Origin: Bryum argenteum
Taxonomy: Eukaryota; Streptophyta; Bryopsida; Bryales; Bryaceae
Length of the DNA stretch: 64,000 bases
Direction: 5' to 3'
Assembly: GCA_037043015.1 (NCBI GenBank)
Contig: CM073321.1
Span: forward strand, 34,698,101 to 34,762,100
Below are positions 1 through 12,143 of this stretch, in pieces. Under the pieces are notes generated by a model. It ran no database searches and was not told where the DNA came from. It was given only the letters and a program-made list of their open reading frames with translations. Every line of letters begins with the position of its first letter. The first letter of the stretch is position 1. The position numbers and the translations under genes are program-made.

Positions 1-82
1 CTCGAGTCGAGCTAAACTGCCACGGGAAGTTGTTCAGAATTAAAAAAGGTAGAGTTGCGATGCGGCATGAAATAATACTTAC

Positions 83-1514
83 GTCAAAATTTGCGTATTG
101 TGACACAATTCGCTTTGCTTGCACTCGTTTGTCCGCCACCCCAGCTGTTGCATGTCTGTTTAGGGGGCGCTCATAGTTCTGCCATACGGTGCGGGCGGCA
201 AGGATGTTCGATGCCCATGTCGGCTTAAACAGAGTGAAATGGTTCACTCTGTTGTAAAACACCAAAATCTAGCGGAGCTTGGCTTCATCCTTTGTCCAAA
301 CTACGAAAGCTGACCACACCCGAAAGTCCTTACGAATTGTTTACGGGACTTTGGACTCAAGCATCTGCTTCGAGGCGGCAACACTGTGTTGGCCGTTGAT
401 TATCCAGAAGTCGCAGTCCTGCATATCCTCCAGGCCGTTCGGCTTCACGTCTAACTTCGGCATTACGCAGAGCGTTTGCTTCTGCGATCTGTCAAGCATA
501 TTGATGAGGAAATTCATCAAGTCCGTCTTGCCCTTCTTCTCAAATGCCCGGATTGGCCATTGTAGAGGGGACTCAAACATCCTCATCATGTCGATCTCCA
601 TCTTCGTGTCAAGCTTAGAAAAGACGAAAGCATCCTGACAGTCTGTGAAGAACTTCTGGTAGATGAGGTTCACGTTCTTGAAGTCGATTTCCTCCATGGT
701 ATTGACGTTCTTTGGAATGGCAGTAATTGCTTTGTTCAAAGCCGTAAAAGCATCGTCTTCGGGAATGAGCATGCTCTTTTTCTTCTTCGCCTCGGCCGCC
801 TTCTTCACTGGAGCTTCTCTTTTCTTCGCACGCGAGTCAGAAGTAGTGGTGGCTGTAGCCGCAGGCCTTGTAGCATGTTGCGGACGTGAGGGGGTCCTGC
901 TTTGTGCGCCGCTCTCCGTCGCAATCAGCCCAGATTCCTCCAGTGGAGCTATTCCTTTGATGGTTAGAGTCTTCGCCAAAACGTCAACGTGTGTCAGATG
1001 CGAAATTACAGATCGCATTTCGATTGGAAGCTGCTTTGCTCGGAGATCTCTCCCTTGTTTGGTTTTTCAGGTTTTATTGAGCAGGTCTTGTTTCAATGTG
1101 GTTTTCACGTCATCAAAACTAGACGCCTCTAAACTCTCCACTAATAGCCCCAAGTTAAAGCGAGTTTGCTAGATGTCTATCAGGATCGTGTAGTTGTAAA
1201 CAAACTCCTTCTTTTTCTCCTTGAAGGTTGTGTATGTAGCAATGACTTCTTTCTCCGCTTTGTGGTCGAAGTCCGTGAGCTTTGAGTCCATGTCGATGGT
1301 CATGGGATCTGTGACATCTCCTTCGTAGGTCATGATGAGGGTGAGAAATCTTGTCCAGGGAATCCATCTCGCAGACCAGGATACAACCTTGCATGAGTCT
1401 TTGAATTCCCAGCAGTCCAACTGCTTCGTGTCGTTGTCATCGTCCTTGTCAATATCCGATGGCCTATGTTTGAAGAAGTGCTAAAGCGCCTCCTGAACTC
1501 TTGTCTTCTCGTGA
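83..1514 (-). pseudogene. ParB/sulfiredoxin-fold protein relic, internal exon with five stops
   Basis: One reading frame runs on the minus strand from an acceptor-like TTCACAG at about 1,515 to a donor-like GAC|GTAAGT at 83-82, broken by five in-frame stops near 1,480, 1,170, 1,067, 338 and 276. It starts with an acidic stretch (HRPSDIDKDDDND), then a lysine-rich linker (EAKKKKS). Near the end is FWIINGQHSVAASKQML followed by FVVWTKDEAKLR and ILVFYNRVNHF. The INGQHS segment resembles the G-[QN]-H-[RS] nucleotide/phosphate-binding motif of ParB/sulfiredoxin-fold domains, and the same layout (GNHR, then VDCILLD, then NVLIDAMNDIN) recurs in the gene at 12-16 kb. Each stop could come from CAG, CAA or CGA by one C-to-T change. 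Any methyltransferase part would lie beyond the left edge. The domain assignment is inferred from the motif only. Confidence 0.5.
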
Positions 1515-1592
1515 CTGTGAAGAGAGAGTGTGCTAGTTGATGGTAACGGTTTAGATATACATGAAGCTTAGTTCATCCTTCCGAGTACTACA

Positions 1593-2370
1593 TGCAGTTT
1601 AGCTCGACTTGAGCTAAACTGCACGCTTCAAGCTACCAGACTATCTATACTTTAGATCTAACGTCATTTCAGTATAGCCTAAACCTTCAACCTTGAACTG
1701 CGTCGTAACTAACTTGGGCAGCAGTTTAGCTCGACTCGAGCTAAACTGTATGTCACACCTGACGTAATCTACAGTTTAGCTCGAGTCGAGCTAAACTGTA
1801 GAGACATGTGTCAACTATACTTTAGCTCGAGTCGAGCTAAACTGTCGAGACATGTGTCAACTATAGTTTAGCTCGACTCGAGCTAAACTGTAGTCGGATC
1901 TATTTAGGCGTTGTATTCTTAGGAAATTTTTAGTTTGCTCTAGCTTAACTACAGTGTGTTAATTAGAGTTCAACGGTATTTCGGTCAGCGAAACCCTATA
2001 CCCTAAACCCTGAACTGCGGCGTAAATAAGAATTCTTTCTTAACATGGGCGGCAGTTTAGCTCGACTCGAGCTAAACTGTAGAGGCTTGTGTCAGTTACA
2101 GTTTAGCTCGAGTCGAGCTAAACTGTAGAGTTATGTGCGGACTACAATTTAGCTCGAGTCGAGCTAAACTGTGTAGGCATGTGTCAGCTACAGTTTAGCT
2201 CGAGTCGAGCTAAACTGTAGAGGCATTTGTCAACTACAGTTTAGCTCGACTCGAGCTAAACTGTAGCCGCTTCTATGTAGGGGGCATATTATTCTAAGGG
2301 CTTTTTCTAGTCTGCTCTAGCTAAACTACAGTGTGTTAATTGCAGTTTAGCTCGAGTCGAGCTAAACTTC
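1593..2370. repeat. Array of 12 long palindromes, CTCGAGTCGAG core with TTTAG/CTAAA arms
   Basis: Twelve near-perfect palindromes of 24-31 bp sit at about 1593, 1722, 1770, 1821, 1864, 2053, 2097, 2142, 2189, 2236 and 2341, plus a decayed copy in the spacer near 2308. Each has arms ACAGTTTAG and CTAAACTGT around an odd-length core, CTCGAGTCGAG or its complement CTCGACTCGAG. A spacer ending in CTAAACTACAGTGTGTTAATT occurs twice (about 1940 and 2320), so part of the array is a duplication of roughly 315-380 bp. A half site opens the window at 1-20. The array lies just upstream of the minus-strand relic at 83-1514, perhaps in its 5' intron. Confidence 0.9.
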
Positions 2371-4330
2371 AGAGAGGATTGATTTAGTGGGTTTCTGCTG
2401 TGATGATGATCACCTATCTGCCATTTTTCTTCCATACTCGGCGATGGACTTTTGTGATGCACTTTGCTTGGGCTTGACCTGCACAAGAATGTGATTGGTC
2501 ATTGATTGGGGAGGTCTGTGAGGAACTACGTTTGCTTGTGAGCATTTGTGGTGTATTATTCAGAGTTTAGTCAATACATATGTACTTTGAATCAGAGGTT
2601 AATGTATACTTTGTTCGAGGCGGAAGCGTGGCCTTTCTTTTAACAATATTAAGCAATCCAGCATAACATGCTGCACCTTACGTGAAATTCAAACATGTAC
2701 GAGCTTCAAGCCATAGCATCAGCATTGAGTCTTGAAAGGAAGTGTTATAAACAATGCACAACAATGAAAGCGAGAATACAAAAATACAAAAAATCATAAG
2801 AAGTCCTGGCTGACTGATTCTTACACAAACTTTCGTCTCACCTTACCTCGATATTCTTCTTCAAATACAACTATCTCCAAGTTCTCAGCAATTGAATCTC
2901 AAAACCGATCTTCAACAACTCTATTTCCCACAATTGTATCTGCACGATCTGATTCAGCATTCTCGTTAGAGGGCAAGCGGGACTTCATACACAGAACGTG
3001 AAGAAGCAAATCAAAGGCTTTAGATAGATTTCAAGTACAATAAACTTGCTAGACTTCAGGGTTAAAATGAGCTTAGAGAAGTTCCACACTTTCGACGAAC
3101 GAATGCACAAAGATTAACAAGCGATTCAACTACAAGTTCCACACTGTCGGTGCACATCGATCCTCCAAAAGCACTTAACCCTAATTTCTCAGCCACACTC
3201 AACACACCAACTGCAAATTGCTCAGCCACAGCTGAACGCACCGAGCAGTGAGCAAATCCTAATTACAAGTGCGCAACTATTTCGCTCCTGAGCTTACATT
3301 CAAAAGTAACAGTTCACAAATTTCGTTACAGTGATAAATCCAGTTCAATCAAGTGAGCAGTGAGAGTACTTGTGAAAAATCCAGTTCAATCAAGTGAGCA
3401 GTGAGGTACCCTAAACATGAGATGTGGGGCTGCCGAGACGATAACCTGCCACCAGCCGTTGCAATCACAATCACCAACCGCCTACCGATCCACAAAAGTA
3501 ACCCGCAAAACCCTACCCTAGACGAACTACGACTGAAATGCGTGCTCCCCTCAGAAATACAGTACAACATCACCAAGCCTCATTCAAAGATTGCCGCCAG
3601 AGCATAAGTGCTAAACCCTACTAAACACGTAAGAAAAAGGACGAACCTTAGTATACTGACGATAAACTTGCAGCCGCGATGAAAAAGCAGAACTGAACAA
3701 GCACCACCGGCGATGCCACGATGAACTACCAGCGCCGGCGATGGCCACGCAAAAGTACCCCCGTAGGACCTCCGCCAAGCAGGACCTCGCCGCTCGCGTT
3801 GATGACCTCGCAGGACCTCGCAGAAGCTCCGGGCGTCGCGCAGAAGTAAACCCTCCGCCACGCAAAAGTAACCTCCTCGCCGCTCTCCGCAGAAGTACTC
3901 CCTCGCCGTTCTCCTAGAATTAAACCTCTTCCGCCAGATCCTCCCCAACCTCCTCCTCGGCGCAAACCCCAACAAACTAAACTACAGTAGAGCGCCCCAA
4001 ACAAAATGGCGGCAAAAGAATTACAAACTCGAGCGCTAAACGACAAAAGAGGGAAACCGCAAAATCCAGCAAGGAATGCAAGCGCTAAACGAGGAATCAG
4101 GCATGCAATCGCAAAACAACAACCACAACGGAGTAGCGAAGGGGATAATGTGTGCGGAATAGTGCGGAGGAGATAAGGGAGTAGTGGGAGCAAATGCGCC
4201 TGTGAGTGGGGGGATGGATTCTGGCTTGTGAGTGGACGGATGGGCACCCTTCTGAAATGTCGGCGGTGGTGGGACATCGGGACTCCATCATCAGCCGCTT
4301 TTCTATGCCCATGCCAATGATCATGGGCAT
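2371..4330. other. Stretch without a supported gene; short duplications
   Basis: No gene could be supported here. A direct repeat of about 28 bp containing CAGTTCAATCAAGTGAGCAG occurs near 3,338 and 3,380. Between 3,700 and 3,960 the DNA is GC-rich, with a loose repeat of CGCAGAAGTA and CGCAAAAGTA. At 4,306-4,327 GCCCATG and CATGGGC form an inverted repeat around TGATCA, just before the DNA turns abruptly AT-rich. The open frames in this stretch have no recognisable domain. Confidence 0.6.
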
Positions 4331-5425
4331 GGCAAACTTTTTTACTCTATTGTTTATTTGTCAAAATATTGTTCCCGTTTAACTATGTTTTGAGTAATTT
4401 TTTCACTAATTCTTGGCTAAGCTTTGACTACGATTTGACTATGTTTGTGTCCAAGTTTTATCCAAATTTTGACTAAGTAAATGTCTAGGTTTTTAATGAA
4501 ATTTTTTCACTAAATTGTGACTATATTTAGTACTTTTAATTCTTAGTTTTAAACACGAAATTTAGAGAGTACATTGTTCTCTATGTTTTGTAAACAAAAA
4601 GTCTATTATTTTTAGTTTTTATCCCCTACAGTATACATGCATGTAAAACCATTTTAGAGTAAAAATAACTCTATATGAGGCTCTTCACTTTGTAATTGAT
4701 GTGTAATTTTTGATCATCAGAGTAAAACAAATATATTGTATTTGTACCACGAATTGTCTTATACATATTAATTTCTGCTTCTTCTAAAGTATGTACTATT
4801 TTCAGATGAAGGGTATTTACAAGTACAAATAGTAGTTTCTTAGTATAAATAAATATAACCAGAAGTACATACGCTAAGTTTTTAAAAGCGAGAATATTCT
4901 TCTTGTACTCACGTCACAATTGGAATAAAGTATGAAAAGATCTATGTGATTACTATCGAAAGGCAAGAGTTGCTAATAAAAATTTGATGTGATTTTTTTT
5001 TTAAATTAAAAATCAAAATGATCACTATCTATTATCACACCTATTCTATATGTCAAGAAAATAAAAATATATTAAAAAAAACAAAAAAGAGAAAGAATAT
5101 AAGTTTTCGGTAAATAGGTTAGATTGGTATTCGTCGTTAATAAACAATATCTTTTATGAATATTTCTTTGGATAATATAAGTATTAATGAAGAGATTATT
5201 TAATACACAATTAATTTGTCAATCAGTGGATATTTTATAGACTTTTTATAAATATGTTAATGTAAATAAAGAAATAAATATACATATAATAAATTGATCA
5301 ACACAAGATACAGTATCTTATAAATATAGTATTCTGAAAGATAATTGTTAATAAACAAATTATTGAATACATATAGAAATAAGGGATTGTTGATTAGACT
5401 ATTTACTATATATATTAATTTAACT

Positions 5426-5511
<86 letters not shown>

Positions 5512-7554
5512 AGTGAACTGATACGCCAATAAATACATGATCTTATGAATATAGTATATGAAAATAGTAGGTTAATAAATAGATTACTTGGAAAATTCAA
5601 TTAATATTTTTATTGACATCAAAAGACTAATAAATAGGGAATCCAATAAATATAGTATTTTGTAAATGTGTTATCTAGGTATATGACATTAATAAATACA
5701 CTATTTCATAATAGATTATTTGAAACAATGTTAGGAATAGATTATTAATACATATGTAATACACTTGTTCTTTGGGAATAAACTGATATTGAATAGAGTT
5801 ATTGCTGAGTATATTAGTTTATATATAGATTATTAAGAAATATGATATTTTTTTAATTTTTGATACTTCTATAAATAGAGTATTTGACAACAAAAGTTAA
5901 TAACTGAATTATTAATTCGAATATTATTTTAAAACTCAAAATTTGAGAATAAGAGATTCAATAATATAAATAAATAAATAGAATAGTAAAAGTTCGTACG
6001 AGTGCAAATTTGAATTTTTTTCATGTCTAATATAGGTTAATGATATTAAGTGCTGTAAAACTATAATTAAAAAACATGCTATTGCATAGAGGATTTCAAT
6101 ATAATTCTTAAACTATGAGCTATAAATATTGCCTATTGTGTAGAATTTTACAAGCTATATAAATTAAAAAAGACATATCTTAGATAGTATAATGACTATG
6201 GTTACATTTAAAAAATATGAAAGCATGTAGTAGTTTACATTGTTGCTCACATTGTTGTTTACATTGTACAACGATCATTTTACATTTATTCTTATTGCAT
6301 TTTCATTTAAAAACATTATTGTTCTTTAGTATGCGTTTTAATATATTTATAATGTAGTAGAATAAATTATTAAGGAACAGTCACGTTTAAAACATAAATA
6401 CGTCGATGAAGTTCATCACTCTCAAAGATTGTTCAAAAGTAACAATGATTTCAATACTTATATTCTAGAATCTCGATAATGTGAATCACGTAAAATATGT
6501 GCTGAAAGGAAGAAACTGTAAATGGCTCAACAAAGATTGTTTTTGTTTGTTTCCTAACAGTCATTGTGCTCATATTTTTGAATAAACGCAATACTAATGT
6601 ACATTAGAAGTACATAACCAATACCAACTAAGGCTTTAGTCTGCTAGCAATGTTTACAATCACTTGTACAGATGTACATGACGATGTATATAGAAGAAAA
6701 AAAACAGTTCAACTCAAACGCAAAATCTGTTCATTCAATAAAAAAACATTCAGCTCTTTCGCATATTTCGCAATCCTTTGTTTTGTTTGACATCGTACAA
6801 ACCCCTAGATACTGATCGCGTTTGGAGGATCAAAGCTTATAATAGTTCTTACACTATACACTATGCTTAAAGACATTGAAATGCATTTGGAGATGAGAGT
6901 TAATAGGTAATTTGAAAGTTACTGAAATTTGCATAGTAGAATTTCAACATTAAAGATCAATGAATGTATTGATTGTATCTGATAAATGCATATTTCAAAC
7001 AAAAAGATGTCCATATTTGCAATTGATTTTGAACATTTCAATACAAACTCTAATTGTAAGGTTAAACATCTACAAATCAAATTAAAACGTTCAAAAGTAA
7101 TCTTATTTTGGTAAGATTTATGTTAAAAAAACTTAAATGACATATATACCATTGAGCATGTATACAATGACATTAAGTTTAAATATAAAATTTTATGTAC
7201 ATTTAAACTTCTTTTATTAAATATTCCAAAGTGTATTTAACAAGATTTACAAATTTACTTATCAAATTGTATAAATTTTTCATCGTAGATTACTTTGAAG
7301 ATATCATTTAAAATTTAAAGTTAAAATATTTGATTTTATCAGTACTTTTTATAGCTTAAGCAATTTGATACTCTAAATAATATACTAAGATTAAATTTAC
7401 ATTGTATGAATTTACAATTTCAAAGTACATATGCCTACGGTGAAACCCCTCTAAATGTTGATTTTCGCTTAATCCGTTGTCTTGTTTTAATTTGGGAGAT
7501 AAAAATGTTCCAAATATAACGAATATGGGGTTAGAAGTAGATTATTGGCTACAA
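4331..7554. other. AT-rich gene desert
   Basis: This is very AT-rich sequence with many short A and T runs and no open frame of coding character. The only structured element is the long TA run at 5,428-5,507. The composition changes sharply at about 4,330, which suggests a separate repeat domain or element interior. Confidence 0.7.
5428..5507. repeat. (TA)n microsatellite, about 80 bp
   Basis: About 40 uninterrupted TA units. The run is self-complementary and produces a spurious tyrosine/isoleucine-rich frame. Confidence 0.97.
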
Positions 7555-7602
7555 ACCGTATATATATATCTCTATATACGTATATTTATTTAATTATCTT
7601 TT

Positions 7603-7633
<31 letters not shown>

Positions 7634-8277
7634 TTGGACTCGTATGCGCATATAGTTGAGCTTTCGTTATTCTATATTAAGATAGCACAATAAATGCTCA
7701 ATATATAATCAAATTTATGTTAATATCGAATATACTTGAATTAAGATTCTATGAAGTTAACTTCTGTACTAGTATCTATGTTTATACATACGTACTTATT
7801 TATGTATTCATATACATTTTGACTCGTATGTATATCTCTATATACGTATATTTATTTATTTATCTTTATATATATATATATATACATATTTGAACTCGTA
7901 TGAGCATATAGTTGCGCTTTCCTTATTCTATAATAAGATAGCACAATAAATGCTCAATATATATTCAAATTTTTGTTATACTAAAAAATAATTGAATAAT
8001 GATTATATGAATCTAACTTCTATACTAGTATCTATGTATATATACATATTAATTTATTTATTCATATACATTTGTACTCGTATATATATCTATATAAATG
8101 TATATATTTATTTATTTGTTTATTTATTCCGATATTTATTTGTACTCTCATGGGCATGTAATTGCGCTTTTTTCATTCTATATTAAGATAGCACAGTAAG
8201 TGCTTAATTTGTATTCATATTTGTGTTATAAACAATTATAATTGAGTAAAGATATAATGTAATTACCATCTATACTC

Positions 8278-8362
<85 letters not shown>

Positions 8363-8600
8363 GTTCCTATATATATTTGTATTCTTATGTGCATGTGATT
8401 GCGCTTTTTTCATTCTATATTAGTTTAGCACAATAAATGCTTAATTTGTTACCAAATTTATATCAACAACAATTATACTTGAATTGAAATATTATATATT
8501 TAACATAATATGTATATATATATCTATGTATATTTATATTTATTCATATGCCCATTTATTTGTGCTATTTTTATTCTATAAGTATTCTATGTTTTTTTAA
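7555..8600. repeat. Four-copy tandem repeat of about 255 bp with expanded TA runs
   Basis: The segment containing TTCTATATTAAGATAGCACA (variants include an AATAAATGCT tail) recurs near 7,670, 7,928, 8,175 and 8,417, giving spacings of about 240-260 bp. Each unit also carries an ACTCGTATG...GCATATAGTTG segment and a run of TA or TATT steps. In one unit the TA part has expanded to about 80 bp (8,278-8,359). Confidence 0.8.
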
Positions 8601-9658
8601 GGTATTTTTTATAAGTAGTTTACCACATATTTGACTCTATTGATTGTGTCTAATTAAGTAAAGATTTGTCAATGGAATGTTCTCAACTACACTAGTTACC
8701 CTAATTTTGTAATTATTATATTTTATTCAATAAATATATGAATACGAATTTGAATTTTTTTTCCACAAGCCATAGTTATGTATGAAATATTTAATTTTAT
8801 GGAGAAAAATTTAAGACACAATTGTTTGTAAAATATAAAAAATCCATATTCAAAAATGACTTTCCCCCCAAAATCAGTTTCCAACCAAAACATTTTTGCC
8901 GCCTAATATTTTCAAAATCCTGTTTTAAAAAGTGGAATCCTATTTTGGAGCCTAATGAAGACAAAGTTCATGTTGTGATAAAATGCGTCGGCTTTTTGCA
9001 CGATATCGGGCGTTCAGGATACTCTCACGATGTAGCCGTTGAGGTCGGGCTGGGGTCGGGCTAGTCAGTCTCTCAACCTTTCCTTTCATTTTCTCTCACT
9101 CTCGTCCGTGCTCTCAAGGTGCGCTTAGTTTGAAATTCTGTTGTGGTGTGTGTGTTTAAGGTTGCGTGTTTTTGTAGGAGTTTGAGTTGGTGCTGACTGC
9201 GTCCAATGTAGTTTCTCACTTACAGGTTTTAGTGTTGTGAAAAAGGCGCATGATGGATTAGTTTGATTCTGTTTCAAGTTATGACAGTTGCCTATCATGT
9301 CTTTTTCTACTTCTGTATTAGCTATTGATTGTTGTGCGTGGTTTCTTCAGTTGCGAGCCCTACTTTTCCTTTCAAAATCTGCAAATCGCACGTGAGCGTG
9401 GTTCGCAAATTGAGTGCAAGGCACAATTCCTCAGTGTTTCAACACTTACTATTAATAGCATACACACTATCTACGGGTCGCGGATAACTTTTTTGTGTCT
9501 GTAGGGATGATGTCCTGGAATATGTGTTCATTCAGTAGAGGTGGTCCACGCCGCACCTTATAGGTCACTGTATAATATCAAGTGTTAGTTGGTTTTCAGG
9601 TCTGTAAATACTGCCGATATTTTTGGGAGAATATTTAAGCATTCTGGTCCTTAGTGAA
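8601..9658 (+). other. Probable leader/promoter region of the gene starting at 10,739
   Basis: After AT-rich sequence, 8,980-9,120 becomes GC-richer and pyrimidine-rich (CTCTCAACCTTTCC, TTTTCTCTCACTC). It ends at a donor-like CTCAAG|GTGCGC near 9,115. Together with the acceptor-like TTTTTCAG just before the ATG at 10,739, this suggests a 5' leader exon and a long leader intron holding the palindrome array. That is an inference. No coding region is supported here. Confidence 0.35.
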
Positions 9659-10690
9659 CGAATTCCACTCGAGTCGAGTTGAAATTCTATCTCCGTAGTA
9701 TGCATGTAAACTTTCAACTGTACAATTTCAACTCGAGTCGAGTTAAATTGTATCTCGTCAAGTATCAGATATGGTATCAGAATTAGGAATGATATATCCA
9801 TGGGTGTTGATATTCAAGTCGAGTCGAGTTGAGATATATAATCCTCTAGTTTCAGTTGGATTATTCAGAAGAGGATGCTCCCTGTATTAAGGTGGAACTT
9901 CAATTCGAGTCGAGTTGAAATTCACAGTGTCGATATTCGTTAAGAACAGTTGATATTGTAATTCGCCCAATAATATTTAACTCGACTCGAGTTAAATATG
10001 AATTATCACATAATTGGAGATATATATGTTAAGTATCATAATTATTCACAAAATCAAGAATGCTTGGACATCATCGAGTCCTCTGGTTTATCCGTGAGAA
10101 GATAGTCTCTTTCCAAAATCCAGTATTCAACTCGAGTCAATTTGAAATTCACGGAGCGGATTTCCGGCTGCGCCACATGATATTTGATCATTCCAGTAAT
10201 ATTTAACTGGATTTGAGTTAAAATAGAAATCTCACATAAGTAGAGATATACTCAACTGTGCAATGAAGTCGCCTTAAATATTTGTGGATATTCAACTCGA
10301 CTCGAGTTAAATTCAAAAATATATTTTCGACCTAGAAGCAACTTAAGGACAATGTTAAGTGTAAATAAACTCGTATACGATATACGGCATTTATATGTTT
10401 TTGATTGGTGTCAATTTATGGGTTCTTCTTAACTCATAGAGACGCTCGTGCCACATAAAATGCCTTAAGTATCTTGAGTACCAGATTCTACGATAATGAC
10501 ACTTTTGAATATCGTAGGATTACTATTCCAAGAATTTCAACTCAAGTCGAGTTGAATCAATTCATACATCTTTTCTTTTTCATAATGATTTCCTTCTATT
10601 TCTGATTCTTGGATCGAATTAGTGGATATATAAAACTGGGGAGGTTCAGTCATTACAGTATTTAACTCAACCCGAGTTGAACCGCAACCG
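9659..10690. repeat. Array of 10 palindromes, CTCGAGTCGAG core with TTCAA/TTGAA arms
   Basis: Copies lie near 9659, 9721, 9810, 9896, 9973, 10124, 10199, 10288, 10532 and 10659. The core CTCGAGTCGAG (or CTCGACTCGAG) is the same as in the array at 1.6-2.4 kb. The arms differ: AATTTCAA pairs with TTGAAATT, and in one copy ATATTTAA pairs with TTAAATAT. Several copies have decayed cores (10124, 10199, 10532, 10659). Spacing is irregular, 60-240 bp. The array sits directly upstream of the start codon at 10,739. Confidence 0.9.
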
Positions 10691-10738
10691 ATGCTTTTGT
10701 TCTAAGCTAGCGTTTGTGATGATTTTTCAGTTTCAACC

Positions 10739-11240
10739 ATGGCTGCTTAAGATGTTCAAATGCTTGGTGATTACTCCTTTGATGAGGATGTTGTAGTGCA
10801 ACCGGAGGAGCTGAAAATGTTCCAAACTGTGAAGGTATCCCTCGGCGTCTTTGGGCTACTAAGTTCGTTACCCTTCACGGTGACTACTGTCGGCCTGTAG
10901 CGGAGGACCTATGTCACAGCATCAGTTACGATCTCGTTCTCGGTAGCAACGGTTCACTTGGGCACTCTCGAGTCGCAGTTCAGATCTCGAAGACCCTTGA
11001 TGCCACAGTAGTGCCAGATGAGTAGAGATACTCAGTCAGGGCCTGGCCGTTCGATAAAGTCTTCTATAATGGGGCTAGTCTCAGAGACCATGAGATAAGA
11101 CACGATCATAACTCTCGTGTTGCACTTCTTGCGAGACCTCAGTCATCTCGTAGCGGGCATTACAACAATACAGCTTGGAACCCGCCTCGTCAAACATCCG
11201 TCAAATCCAGAGGATTATTAACTCAGGAGTCTATCAATTC
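10739..11240 (+). pseudogene. DUF7869-like transposon protein, N-terminal half, split by the Mutator-like element
   Basis: The frame opens at ATG 10,739 (MAA, then a stop). It shifts by one base near 10,790-10,830 and continues through LWATKFVTLHGDYCRPVAED and GSLGHSRVAVQISKTLDA to LLTQESINS, where the 18.3-kb insertion begins. In-frame stops follow MAA (TAA) and VVPDE (TAG), and both fit CAA/CAG with C-to-T. The reading frame resumes exactly at 29,593 after the insertion and one TATCAATTC copy are removed. The N-terminal half has no domain I recognise; the family is assigned from the C-terminal half. The ATG lies 9 bases after an acceptor-like TTTTTCAG. Confidence 0.75.
11232..11240. repeat. 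Left 9-bp target-site duplication TATCAATTC
   Basis: Identical to 29,584-29,592. Nine bases is the usual duplication for Mutator-like elements. Confidence 0.88.
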
Positions 11241-12143
11241 GGGGAATGCACGGGTGTGAGCGGAGAGGGGTGAGCGGTAAGCGGTAATTGGCAGAATTTT
11301 TTTTTTTCATGAAAGATTAAGACCCTATTACCACTCATTGCAAAAAAATATTTAAAAGTTTATAGCCCTATTACCATGAAATGGGTGGTTCTGAATTTTT
11401 GAAATGGTCCCTTAGGCAAAAAAGTACCCAAAACCGTGGATATAGGTCCTTTATCGATTTATTTTCATGGTATTGAGGTCATAAATTATCCACATTTGCA
11501 AGTTTAAATAAAAGTTTATTAAATTATGGGCTGGCATCATCATGTGTAACGAATACAATTGAAATCATATACAAAATATAAACCGAAATTTGGGATGGCC
11601 CATATAGGTAATCAATAAGTTTAATTTATCGATATTAAGATTTAGAGACTAATTAGGGTTGACGTCATCAATCTCCTATTACACTTGTCAGAATTATATG
11701 TAAATGCTTCGGTTTATATAATCTGAAATTTAACAATACAGGTCGTCTTTTCGTGTCTCCTTATTAAGTGTACGGAAAGACATTCACGTGGCATTGTAGT
11801 GGTCCGAGTTCGATTCTCGTCGGGCTCGTTAGAGCTTGCACTGCGTTTTAACGCACCTATCCTAAGCTATACAAATACTGGACTATAGCGCCTACCAACA
11901 TTGGCAAAATTCAATTACTCCAATGGAAGATAAAAAAACCCAGACTAAAACTTTTAGTCTGCACTGAGTTTAAAACTTACACATTTAGATACATCAGTGC
12001 ATTCAAAATGGGGGTTCCCAGGCGTGTTCCATCAAAACTAGGGCTGACGTCACCATTACAGGCAACCATGAATTAGATTCCATTATATCCTACCAATTTC
12101 TAAGTGCGTAATTTAAAATCAATAAAGAGAATACAAGATGATA
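11241..12143. other. Left terminal region of the Mutator-like element
   Basis: The left terminal inverted repeat occupies about 11,241-11,290 and contains GTGAGCGG twice. The remainder, up to the 3' end of the methyltransferase gene, is non-coding, with a T run at 11,288-11,298 and no second gene that I can see. Confidence 0.7.

Noticed and set aside
1593-2370. CRISPR-like array
   Set aside because: Repeats are palindromes with unequal, partly homologous spacers, in a eukaryotic transposon context without cas genes.
3580-4330. Minus-strand GC-rich frames
   Set aside because: Low-complexity Arg/Gly-rich, overlapping in all frames, no splice or domain support.
5257-5538. Tyr/Ile-rich frame
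   Set aside because: It is a translation of the (TA)n run.
9659-10690. True bacterial parS centromere sites
   Set aside because: The core does not match the parS consensus I know, and the setting is a plant transposon leader. Only the positional idea is kept, as a low-confidence finding.
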